Made by a program: the position numbers and the translations under genes
From: Chlorella sorokiniana
Taxonomy: Eukaryota > Chlorophyta > Trebouxiophyceae > Chlorellales > Chlorellaceae
Assembly (NCBI GenBank): GCA_025917655.1
Contig: CP084611.1
Span: 2,914,001-2,978,000, forward strand
Length of the DNA stretch: 64,000 bases
Direction: 5' to 3'
Notes under the pieces: model-generated
Told to the model about the DNA's origin: nothing
Databases searched by the model: none
Seen by the model: the letters and a program-made list of their open reading frames with translations, nothing else
Part shown: positions 41,732 to 51,762 of the stretch, one piece after another
How positions within the stretch are numbered: position 1 is the first letter of the stretch
How the letters are laid out: every line of letters begins with the position of its first letter

Positions 41732-43672
41732 ATGAGCAGGCGACTGGGCCCTGGGCGGGTTGGGCAGGCAGATGCACAGCAGGCTGGTCGGGCCCGCCCC
41801 TGCCTCACCCCTCTGCCTCCAGCCGCAGCGCCACGTTGCCCAGCCACTTGAACCCCGTCAGCGTCTCCTCCCAGTGCACGCCCTCGGCGGCCGCCATGGC
41901 GCCCAGCCAGCGGCTGCTCACGCAGCTGGACAGCATGGCCAGGCGCTCGCCGCCCTGCGCGCCCCGCCGCCGCCGCCGGTGGTTGCGCAGCAGCCACTCC
42001 GCCAGCATGCCGCCGACCTCGCTGCCGGTGAAGGTGCGCCACTCGCCTGCGTCGTGGGGAGGGGGAGGGGGAGGCGGGGGGCACACCGGGGGAGGGGCAG
42101 ATGAGCGGGGCAAGGCACTCAGCGGCTGCGGCCGGCGCCGCCCACCCTTCATCCACACAGTTGCTCCCCCGCCGCCAGTCCTGCCAGCCGTGCGCCATGA
42201 GGCAGCGCCCTTGGGTCTTTAGCCCCCCACACACACCAGGCGGCAGCCCAGCGTCACAGAGCGCGCCCCTGTTTCACACCCACACCCACACCCACACACC
42301 CGTCTGCGGGTCCTGCTCCGCGACCGCAAAGCGGTCGGCGTCGGGGTCGTTGGCAAAGGCGAGGCGGCGCCCGCCGCCTCCGCCGCCTGCAGCGCCAGCC
42401 GCCACGCGCCGCCCCCTCCTCGGGGTTGGGGAAGGCCACGGTGGGGAAGTCGGGGTGCGGCTCGCACTGCTCCCCCACCAGCAGCGGCGGCGGCAGCCCA
42501 AAGCGGCGGAAGGCGCGCCGCACCCAGGGCGTGCCCACGCCGTGCAGCGCGGTGTACACCAGCAGCGGCGCGGCGGCGTTGGCTGCGGGGTCGCGGTACC
42601 GCAGCGTCTGCACCAGCTGCTCGTAGTACCGCTCCGCCACGCCCGGCAGCGGGTCGCGCAGCAGCGGGTGCGGCGCGCCGCCCTCGTGCAGCGGCGGCAG
42701 CGCCCACAGCGCGCGCTGCGCCTCGATGGCGGCCGCGATGCCGGCGTCGTGGGGCGGCACCACCTGGCAGGCGTTGCCCCAGTACACCTTGTAGCCGTTG
42801 TAGGCGGCGGGGTTGTGGCTGGCGGTGACCATCACACCGGCGGCGCAGCCCTGCAGGGAGAGGGGGACCCAGAGGAGCGGCCGGGACTCGCACCGAAAGT
42901 GGGGGCACACGCGCCTTGCCCAGCTGCCGGGCTGTGTGCCGCACGCCAGGGAGGGGCGCGCTGCCCGCGCAGCCCCCACCGGCCCTGTCCCAAAACGCAG
43001 CGCCACACCCCCACCCCCACACCGGCGCACCAGCTGCTCTACGGCTGCGGGCACAAAGGGTGTGGGCACCAGCTCGCTGAACAGCCAGGCCGGCACGCCT
43101 TCCGCCAGGGCGCAGGCTGCCACGATGTGGGCAAAGCGGCGGGAGCCGTGCCGCCCGTCGTAGCCGACGGCGATGCCGCCGCGCGCCAGCCGCTCCGGCT
43201 GCTGCTGCCGCAGGTAGCGCAGCAGCCCCTGCGTGGTCTGCTGCACGGTCACCGCGTTCATGCGATTGTAGCCCGGGCCCATGAGGCCGCGCAGCCCGGC
43301 GGTGCCTGCAGGAGCAAGCCCCAGCAAGGCCGAGTGTGCATGCAGCCTGAGCCGGAGCGGCCAGCAGATGCACCGTGCCACCGCCGCAACCCACACCCCC
43401 ATCTCACCGAACTGCAGCCGCTGCCCAAGCAACTCCTGCAGAGCATCGGCATCCTCGGCCTCTGCAAGCTGCTCTATTTGCTGTTTTGAGGCCTGGTCTG
43501 CGTCCTGCTGCAGCCACTCCTTCACGAGTGTGTCGAGTCGATCGGGGAGCGCTCTGACGACTCTTGCAAACCTGTGATGCGATGATCGCAATGCACGGAA
43601 ACGTTCGGGAGCAGCGTAAGCGGCAGCTCCAAGTGAGTGTGCCCTGCCAGGGGCGCTAGGGAGCGCCTGCAT
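40918..43672 (-). CDS. PGM2-type phosphoglucomutase/phosphopentomutase
   Basis: Interconverts hexose or pentose 1- and 6(5)-phosphates; sequence is of the PGM2/PGM2L1 class of the alpha-D-phosphohexomutase superfamily. ATG 43672 begins MQALPSAPGRAHSLGAAAYA. Then VVRALPDRLDTLVKEWLQQD; ALQELLGQRLQFG joined to TAGLRGLMGPGYNRMNAVTV; GIAVGYDGRHGSRRFAHIVA; WLFSELVPTPFVPAAVEQL; catalytic-serine loop GVMVTASHNPAAYNGYKVYW; LLVYTALHGVGTPWVRRAFR; metal loop AFANDPDADRFAVAEQDPQT; TFTGSEVGGMLAEWLL; LTGFKWLGNVALRLEAEG; sugar loop FAFEEAIGFMMGQLGHDKDG; and phosphate loop LRASGTEPKLKFYLEA. All four active-site loops are intact. After KFYLEA the frame must shift near a G6 run (about 41018) to give ADQLAAAVEAELVQPQQHGL and a stop at 40918-40920; otherwise it stops at 40935. 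Confidence 0.9.
41663..41730 (+). repeat. (TG)34 microsatellite in a PGM2 intron
   Basis: Thirty-four uninterrupted TG dinucleotides on the plus strand, (CA)34 on the transcribed strand, in the intron upstream of the FTVLFAFEEAIGF exon. Confidence 0.98.
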
Positions 43673-43913
43673 GATGTAAAAGGTGGAAAAATGGTTGCGG
43701 CTGCTTCTTGGCCTCCGTCATCGAGGTCTGCTTGCCTCCGAGAGTGCCCAGCATGGCCCAGCATGCCGTCATGGCCACCCAGCGATGCAAGATTCCACAC
43801 TTTGCGCCTTGCAGCAAGATTATTTCATAGGAGCTCAGCAAGTTGTTGGCACGCATTTTTTTGCTGCAACAAGCAACTGCATGCAGGAGGATGTTGGCCT
43901 GCATGCGGAGCAC

Positions 43914-46900
43914 TCAGCCGACGGCACGACCCTGGGCTGCGGCAGCGCCCATGGCTGCCGCCAGAGCGGCAATGCCCCCTGCAGCTCCAGCAGCCGCCGT
44001 GCGCTCTTCCCCCTGCGGCAGGGCCTGGGTGGCGCTGATGGGGATGGGTGTGATGCGCCGACCAGACGCGGCTGTGTGCCCGTCGCGGCTCTGCTCCGAG
44101 GCGGCCGCAGCCGCCGGCAGCTGGCTGGCGGCGGCGCCAAACCGCTGGCTGGCCACCTCGGCTGCACGCAGCGGCGTGGGGGTGATGCGCTTGGCGCCCG
44201 CCTTGCCGCTGGCCGCCGACTCCGCGGGCAGGCTGCTCTTGGCGGCGGAGGCGGGGGCGCCCACCGGCTCCGCCACGATGCGGCGGGGGGCCTGGGCACG
44301 GCGGCGGCCACAGCCGGGGCAGCCCCGCCGCCGCTCACAGGCTCGGGCACAATGCGGCGGGGGTCTTGGCAGCTGATGCCACGCCTGCATCCCCGCCAAA
44401 GCTGCTGGCCAGCGCAGCAGCCTGCACGGGGCCTGCCCCGGGTGGCGGCGCCGGGCCCACGGCCTCGGGCACGATGCGCTTGGGCCTCTTGGCGGGGGGG
44501 CCTGCTGCTGCAGCGATGCCGCAGGCGCTGCTGGCGCAGCCTCGCCGGCATGGAGCGCCTCGGCGGCTGGCGTGCCCTTGCCGGCCGCGGCAAGGGGGCC
44601 GGCAGCTGGAACCGACTCCGGCTGGATCCGCTTCACGCCTGCCTGCACAGCACTCGCGCCTTCCGCACGCCGCTCCACCGATGCACCCGCCAGGCTGGCA
44701 GGCGCCGTCGGGCGCTGGCGCGGCCGCATGCGGCGTGGCGGCAGAAGGCCGTGCTGCGGGCGTGCCCACCTCTGCTTCAGCGTCTGCCGGGGCAGGCGGA
44801 GCGGCGGGCGTGGCTGCAAGACAGGCACCGCCGGCTGCGCCCGGCTGGTGTGGTGCAGGCTTGCGGGCGGCGGGCGTGGCTGCAGGCTGCGGTTTGAGGG
44901 GCTCCGCTCGCCGCTGCGCCGCAGCCACACGCTTGGCAATGTGGGGCGGCAGCCTGTCTGCTGGCAGCGGCGTGCCCAGCTCTCCGTCGTCAAAGGCCGC
45001 AATGCTGCGGCACCATGGGCAGCCCGCGTGCGTGGCGACAGTCAACCCGTTGTCGGTGCAACAGATGGCCGCCTCAGCCCTAGAGCGTAGCCCCCCCCAC
45101 ACACACACGCAGCCGCACCTGCAGTAGCAGTCGCGCGAGGAGACAGCGAGGAAGCGGCCGTCCGGGGACCAGGCCAGGTCTGTGATGGAGTCGTAGTGCA
45201 GGTGGCCCAGCAGGGCGAGGGGCAGCGCCGACTGCGTGTCGTACAGCGCCACGCTGTCCAGGGTGGCCACCTGGCGGCGCGGGAAGGGGGGTGGGCAGGC
45301 CAGGGAATGCGTGCAGGGAGGGTCAGGGAGCCCAGCAGGCGCACTGTGCTGCAAGCAGGAGCACCACCAGCCAGCACTGACAGCAGTCCCCCTCACCGCC
45401 ATCACCATCTTGTAGGGCAGGTCAAAGGGGTGGGAGCCCGTGGGCTGGGCCTCCTCGCCTGGGCCTGGCCGCGCAGGCGCGGCTGGCCCCCTCGTCACGT
45501 TCAAACAGGACGGGGCAGAAGCGCACGGCTACCACGGGCTTGGCGTGGCCAGGCAGGTGCATCACGGGGCTGCCCCACCGTCCCCGCGCATACACGTGCG
45601 CCGTGTGCACCTCGCGCCCCTCCACGGATGACTTGAAGATGCCGGCGGGGAGCACCAGCAGCGAACCTGAGGCGGGTGCAGGTCACACCGGGTCGGGGCT
45701 CTCCAGGCGACACCACCGCCACGCATGGTTCGTGCCCCATAAGGTCGCCGCACCAGCACCCACCCCAGCCTGGCGCCATTGGTGGCAGCCAGCAGCCCGG
45801 GCAGCCAGCGCCGCTCACCGTCGGGCGACCAGGCGGGGCGGCGGAAGAAGGTGGGCACCCGCTCGTCTGCAAACAGCGGGTGCGACGGCGCCTGCCGCCG
45901 TCTGTGGCCGGCCCCATGGCGCGCCTGCTCAGCGTGGCTGCGCAGTACATGTCCCGCGCCGTCTCCCCCGCCGGCAGCAGGTACTGGCTGACCCTGCTGC
46001 GCTTGCCGCCCGCAGGCGGCTTCAGAGCGTACACCCTGCGCCAGGGCGACCGGGGGAGGGGGGTCAGGCGCAGGTGGGCAGGTGATGGCTGCGCCCCTGG
46101 CATGGGCCACGGAAGGCAAGCCAGGGAGGTGCAGCGCTGCCCCACCAGGCGGAGCCCCCGAGCCCACCTGACGGTGCGGTCGGCGCTCTGGCTGGCCAGG
46201 TGCTGCTGGGCGGGGTCCCAGGCCAGCCCCTGCACAAAGTGCTTGTGGCTCTTGAAGCGCGCGGCGTGTTCGCCGCGGCGCCGCGGGCCCCACCCAAACA
46301 GCAGCACCTCGGCGTCGATGGAGGCTGAGGCGAGGGCGGTGCCGTCGGGGGACCAGGCCAGGTCCATGACGTCGCCCGTGGCGGCGTGGCCCTTGAGCGC
46401 GGCGCAGCGCCGCCACGCCGCCACGCCCTCAGCCTCGTCCCCCAGGGCGCGGCGCGGGGCGCGGCGCCCGCCTCCACAGCCTCCCACACCAGCACCTCGC
46501 CGCCGTCGCCGCTGCTGGCCAGGTGCTGGCCTGCAGGGCCAGCGACAAAAAGGGCGGGGCGGGGGGGGCGGCGGCGGCAACGGGTCGAGGGTGGCACCCA
46601 CGCCAAGCGCTCATCCCACAGGCTGCAGTGCCAGGTTGTCCCCCAGCTGCAGCGGTCGCCGGCCTGCAGCGGCTGTGGAGCTTCGGTCCCCCACACCCCC
46701 ACAACCATGCACAGAGCGCTGTCGGATGTGTGTGCGGGGCGCACCCGTGGGCGAGAAGCGCACGCAGTTGACGGTGCTGAGGTGGGCCGTAAGGCTGGAC
46801 ACGTGGCGCACAGTCGCATAGCCGTCGGGATCGCGTTCCACCTGGGGTGGGGTTCAGGGTGCGGGGTGGGGTGGCCAGCTGTCGCACTCCCGGCTGCCCA

Positions 46901-47242
46901 CAGCTGTTGCTTGGCTTGCTGCAGGGCCTCAGCCCGCCCGCCAGCTCACCTCCCACACCTTCACCTCCTTGTCAGCGCCGCCAGTGAAGAGCTGTCCATT
47001 AGGGTGGAAATCAACTGCAATTGCAGATAGGGATGCGCATGAATAAGACTGATGCAGGTCTGCTTCAAGCACTGCACAACGAGCGGCACAAGCAGCTTCC
47101 GCTGTGTCCTGTGTTGGCCCTACAACACGTTGGCGGGCGGCTGCTCGCTCCTGCAGCTTGCTGAAACTTTCGGCAGGGCCTCACCGCTGTACACCGGCTC
47201 TTTTGAGTGCCACACTACTTGAAGAGTTTTGGCTTTCACCAT
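43914..47242 (-). CDS. FAS2: CAF-1 p60 subunit (FAS2-type WD40 histone chaperone)
   Basis: Middle subunit of chromatin assembly factor 1, which deposits H3-H4 behind replication forks (family knowledge). Exon 1 (47185-47242) reads MVKAKTLQVVWHSKEPVYS and joins in phase to 46950-47014 (VDFHPNGQLFTGGADKEVKV, WE). WD repeats follow: HVSSLTAHLSTVNCVRFSPT; SSGDGGEVLVWEAVE; GDVMDLAWSPDGTALASASI, DAEVLLFGW; HKHFVQGLAWDPAQQHLASQ, SADRTVR; AWSPDGERRWLPGLLAATNG; HTAHVYARGRWGSPVMHLPG, HAKPVVAVRFCPVLF; VATLDSVALYDTQSALPLAL; HYDSITDLAWSPDGRFLAVS, SRDCYCR. After FDDGELGTPLPADRLPPHIA begins a long Ala/Pro-rich tail with six copies of a (K/R)RIxPxx motif. Frame breaks in the tail coincide with C runs (plus-strand G 44285-44290, 44359-44363, 44494-44500); repaired, the tail reads through all six motifs to the stop at 43914-43916. 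Confidence 0.9.
44037..44637 (-). repeat. Six B-domain-like (K/R)RIxPxx motifs in the FAS2 tail
   Basis: From the N- to the C-terminal side: KRIQPESVP (about 44611-44634), KRIVPEAVG (44458-44484), RRIVPEPVS (44334-44359), RRIVAEPVG (44262-44286), KRITPTPLR (44168-44193) and RRITPIPIS (44034-44060). Spacing is 20-45 residues of low-complexity Ala/Pro/Gly. The motif resembles the ASF1-binding B-domain of CAF-1 p60 and HIRA. Confidence 0.8.
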
Positions 47243-47571
47243 TTTTGCGCTTCAACCCTCTGCCGGTAGGATACAAAATCTCACGGCGCAAAGGTCAGTA
47301 CAAAAAGACCGATGAATGCGTACAAAAGGAGAGGGGTTCAAAAGGTGCGAGTGCCGGATGAGCTCTCGTTAGCTGTTCAATTAGGTACAGCAGGCGGTCA
47401 GGAGGCCTGGAGGGGCCCGAATCGCAGAGCGGGAGCCTGAGAATGCCAGCGGAATTGGGAAGTACCGGCCCATCAGGCAAAGCATGCCTGGCGCAAACCT
47501 GTGAATTTGGGGCCGCCAGCCAACGGCACTGGGCTTGTTTCGTGAGCGTATATATTTCGTCGAATCTTTGA
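47243..47571. promoter_or_regulatory. Bidirectional promoter interval, FAS2 / coiled-coil gene
   Basis: 329 bp between divergent start codons, AT-richer than both genes. A TATA-like GTATATATTT (47548-47557) lies 15-24 nt before the plus-strand ATG 47572, which is close for a TATA box unless the true start is the in-frame ATG at 47692. Confidence 0.5.
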
Positions 47572-50033
47572 ATGCGTTGCGCAGGGACAGTGGCAGTTGG
47601 CAGGTCCCCAACCACCCTCCAGCAGGGAGCACATCAGCGGCCTGATTTCGCCGAGCCCTATCCGAGCATTCCGCCGATCGATCTGTGGAGCATGAAGGCG
47701 GAGCCAGAGCAGTCGTTGACCTGTGTGCAGGCTGAGCCGCCGTCTTCTCGTCCCTCATCGGTTGGGGCAAGCCCGCATTTGGAGCGGCTTGCCTTCAGCA
47801 TCCTGCAGCAGCGTGTGCGGCATGTCAAGCGCGTGCTACAGTTGCAGGCTGTGGCAGTTGCCAAGGTTGCCCAGAATCGAGATCTGCAGGAGCGCAGCCT
47901 CCGCGACCAGCAGCGGCAGCGCGAGCTGGAGCGGCTGCGAGAGGAGCGGGCAACAGCTGGCCGCCTGCGGGCCATACAAGCAGAGGTGAGTGCGCGCCGA
48001 CCAGCCTCGAGGCTCTGTGCAGGGTCAAAGTACCGATGTTTTCCTAGGCAGGTGCGCGCGGTCCTGCCAGCAGTTGCTTTGCAGTACCACAGCTTGACGG
48101 CAGTCATCTTGTGATGGTGCCCCATGCACCCTGCTCATTACAGCTGTCGCGCCAAGAGAGGCTGGCAGCAGCACATGCCCATGCTGAGGCACTGCACCAG
48201 CAGGCGGCCTCTAAGCAGGAGCACGGGGCAGCGCGGGCGGCTGCCGTGGTGGCTGAGCGGCGCGAGGTGGCAGCGCTGGCCCGCATGCGGCAGTCGCAGG
48301 GTGCGGCTCTCCGCTTGGAGCAGGTGCAGCAGCGGGCGGCGCTGGAAGAGGAGGAGAGGGCGAGGTTCATGCGGCAGCGACAGCAGCGGCACGATCTGGC
48401 TGCGGAGAAGGCGCTGGAGGAGAAGCGGGCGGCAGAGGTGCACCCGGGCGTGGCCTGCACGAGGCTGGGCCGCCCTGTTCCTTCCAGCGATCCTCGCCAC
48501 GCCTCCTCATCGGAAGCCCCGCCCTGTGCAGGTTGCGCGCCGGGCAGAGGAGGAGCGACAGGATGAGGCGCGGCGGCGGGCCCAGGCCCGCGCGGAGCAG
48601 GAGCAGGAGCAGCGCGTGGCCTTCCACCTCCTCCGGCGCCAGCAGCGGGAGGAGGAGCTGCAGCGGCGCAGCGAGGAGCTGGCTGCTCTGCGGGCGCTGA
48701 AGCAGCAGGAGCGGGCGATGAAGGCGGCCTATGCACGGTGGGCAGCTGGGACCCAAGGCCTGGGCTTCCCTGGCCGCCGCCAAACACCAGCGTTCCCACC
48801 GCATGCTGCAGGCACCGTGCTGAGCTGGCGGCGCAGCGGGAGGAGGAGCGGCGCGCGGCGCGCAGCACCCGCCTGGCTGCCAAGCAGCAGCGGGTTGCGG
48901 CCATGGAGGCGGAGCGGGGGCCATGCTGCGCGCGCTGGAAGGGATGCGGCGCAACATCCGCATGCAGGAGAAGGCGCTCAAGTGGGTTCCAACCAGGGGG
49001 CCGCATCAACGCTGCGTGCTGTTGTCTGCTTGCCATCTTGTTTTCCTCTTTTCTGACAAACCTTCCTCGCTGGTGCACTGGTGCAGGGACATGCTGCAGA
49101 TGGAGGGCGCCGGCCTGGCCCTCCCCCTGCAGGGCCTGCAACGGCAGCTGGCTGACCTGCAGCTGACCCCCGCCGCAGGCAGCCGCACAGCCAATCGCCG
49201 CAGCAGGCGAACCGCGTCGCGCACCAAAGCGGCCTCTGCGGCAGTGCCGGCCAAAGTATCCCTGGTGCTGGGCGGTGGCGATGCTGCCACGGCAGGGGAG
49301 CCGCGGGACTGCCAGAGCGCCTGCGCTTCGCCCCGCAGCAGCACGACAGCGGGCAGCACCAGCTCACCGCGCATCCAAGCTGCACCTGCTCCTCACCCAC
49401 AAACAGCAGGCGATGGTGCTGGTGGCAAGGCAGACACCCAAGGGCAGAGCAGTGGGAAGTTATGCGAATCCAAGGACATCCAGGTGAGGAAAGGGGCGCG
49501 GATTACAGCTGGCTTCGCCGCAGTGAGTCTCCAAGGTGCTGCTCCCCTGCCAAGCGGGAGTGCCGGTTGGGCCAGCTGCAGGGGCCCCACTGGCAGTTAT
49601 TGGACTGGCACAGGCTGAGCAGCATGTCAGCAAAGCGGGTTCAGATGATATGGAGGGTCTCTGACTGGCCGCAACCCGCCAGCCAGGCGCCTGTCATCCA
49701 TGCCGCCATGCCCAGCCAACCAGACGCGGCCAAGCATGGTCAGTTGCTTTCCGCCCACCCTGCCCAATGCAGGATGTGGGCTTGGACGATGCTGCGGCAG
49801 AGCAACGGAGAGGTATTACGCTGCCTTTATCATCCTTGGAAGCCAGCACAGCTCGCCGAAAGCTGCAGCGCGTGCTGGAGGTGGAGATGGCACGCGAGGC
49901 GGAGCGAGCGGTGCTGTTGCGCACCGTTGCAGGGGAGGCCGACCGCCGCCGGCTGCTGCATTTGTTTGAAACGGAGCGTGCCAATGCCATGGACCTCATG
50001 CAGCACTTGCAGCAGCAGCTCAGCTCAGGTTGA
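47572..50033 (+). CDS. Coiled-coil protein, trichohyalin-like, function unknown
   Basis: Not assigned to a family. ATG 47572 (MRCAGTVAVGRSPTTLQQGA) is in frame with a second candidate at 47692 (MKAEPEQSLTCVQAEPPSSR). The first exon ends in a helix (LERLAFSILQQRVRHVKRVL; RDLQERSLRDQQRQRELERL). Further exons continue as one charged coiled coil: RQERLAAAHAHAEALHQQAA, ERREVAALARMRQSQGAALR, EEEERARFMRQRQQRHDLAA, VARRAEEERQDEARRRAQAR, HLLRRQQREEELQRRSEELA, HRAELAAQREEERRAARSTR and LRALEGMRRNIRMQEKALK. A Ser/Thr/Ala-rich region follows, and the last exon returns to helix (ARRKLQRVLEVEMAREAERA; RRRLLHLFETERANAMDLMQ) with stop at 50031-50033. The density of Arg/Glu/Gln recalls trichohyalin-plectin-homology proteins of cilia and centrosomes, but I cannot confirm that domain. 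Confidence 0.6.
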
Positions 50034-50184
50034 CCATTTGCTGCTCCAGCATGGTAAAACTCGAGGCTGGCAAGTGCCGCGACTGGGCCGTCAGATGGTA
50101 TCACCCTTGCAGTGCCGGTCTATCGTATTGCTGACCTTGCCTTGCTTGTCTCATTAGTTTCAAGACTAAAAGGTAATCTCATCC

Positions 50185-51477
50185 ATGAGCCCGCCCCGCT
50201 GCTTCCTTACGATTGCGATTGGCGACCGGCGGCAGCACGAGGAGAACGTGGCTGCCTATCAACGAGCTTGCGACTTTCACAAGGCGGTGTCATCGCAGGT
50301 TGGATGCCACAGCAACGTTAATGTGCATGTCTGCCCGCTGCCGCTGGAGTCCACCCCCGCTTGGCGTCATTTTTGCCGCTGTGCACTCTGCCCTTATCTT
50401 ACCGACAGTATGGGTGGTCTGGCAGCGTAGCTGATTTGGACGAGGATGCACAAGAGGTGTTTATGGAGGCATACTCTAGCGATCCTAGCTGGGCAGCACG
50501 AGGGCCGCCCTTGCTGGAGGAGCCGCGCCTGGCAGGCGGCCGCCTAGTGATTGAGCTGAGCTCGGTGAAGGAGGCGCCCAAAGCTGTGGAGAACTTTCGT
50601 TGCCTGTGCACAGGTCGGTCAGCCCGACTCACTCGTGGGCTGCTGCCCTTCAGCGTTTCCACCTGCCAGCACCGCTGATAGCCTGCACCGTGGCCCACGT
50701 GTGTCGCAGGGGAGAAGGGCACTGGCAAGGCCAGCGGCAAGCCCTTGCATTACAAGGGCGTGCGGCTGCATCGTGTGCAGACAGGCTTTGTGGTGCAGGG
50801 CGGTGATGTAGTAAAGGCAAGTGCGGAAGATGCGGCCAAGCCACCAAGTGTCCATCTAGGCCCTTATGCTTTGCTCAACAACTATGCAGGGCGACGGCAG
50901 CGGGGAGACTCGATCTATGGGGGCAAGGTAAGAGGAGCATGTCAGGCCCTCAAGCTGCATAAGAAACCCTGGATGGTGTTGTTGTTGCCTGCTGTGCACC
51001 GTGCCGCTGTCACCCAACCGCTACTCCGCAGTTCAAGGATGAACCGGCAGCGCTGAAGCTGAAGCACGATGGGGCAGGGGTGGTGGGGTTTGCCAATTCA
51101 GGCAAGCGGCAGATAGCCCAGCAGGCAGAGCACCATGCAAGCGGCAGGCACAGTTCTTTTGGTAGCTTGGCCAGCTGTATCACTGCTGCTGGGACGCTTT
51201 TCTGCAGGCAAGCACAGCAACACGTCGCAGTTCTACATCACACTGTCGCCGGCGCGCAGTGCGACCAGAAGCACGTGGTGGTTGGGCGCGTGGCAGAGGG
51301 GCTGGAGGTGCTCAAGCAGATAGGTGGGTGCAGGGCGTTCAGGGGGTGCCTGCTGCCTGCGCAATGCCATGCATCACGGCATGTCCTGGTGTGCCCCTGG
51401 TTGCAGAGGACCTGGCAGGCAGCACCGACGGCACGCCACGCACCGATGTTGTCATCATTGACTGTGGCCAGCTGTAA
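50185..51477 (+). CDS. Cyclophilin-type peptidyl-prolyl isomerase with N-terminal extension
   Basis: Catalyses cis-trans isomerisation of prolyl bonds. Exons: 50185-50298, 50409-50613, 50710-50816, 50890-50927, 51032-51101, 51208 to about 51323, and the terminal exon from the AG near 51407 to the stop at 51475-51477. The first 70 or so residues (MSPPRCFLTIAIGDRRQHEE; WSGSVADLDEDAQEVFMEAY) precede the cyclophilin core, which begins GRLVIELSSVKEAPKAVENF with RCLCTGEKGTG. Catalytic-site residues are retained: the Arg of LHRVQTGF, Gln of VVQGGD, the Phe of SQFYIT and the His of QKHVVVGRV; the core ends VVIIDCGQL. The cyclosporin-contact Trp region is altered (SPARS). Two introns (50817-50889 and 51102-51207) use GC donors. 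One base is missing in the fourth exon (G4 run 50902-50905), where GDGSGGDSIYGGK is expected. Confidence 0.9.
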
Positions 51478-51762
51478 GCACTCTGTGCGCTGGCCAGATT
51501 TATACGGATAAACATGTAAGGCAGCAGACAGGGTAGGTAGGTCATGCGCAAGCACAAGAAGGTCTCGTATGTTTTAAGACCAGTGCGAGACGAAATGTGC
51601 GAGTGACAGCAGGGATAAAGGAGATTGCAGGGTGCTGGCATGGGAGCAGAGCTAAGCAAAAGCAGTGAAAACAGGTGTACAATAGCAAAAGGCCTGGGAC
51701 AAAATTGGTAAAGGTCTTTGAGGCAGCATTCATTCACGAAGGCAGCGGGCAGGGATGCGCTC

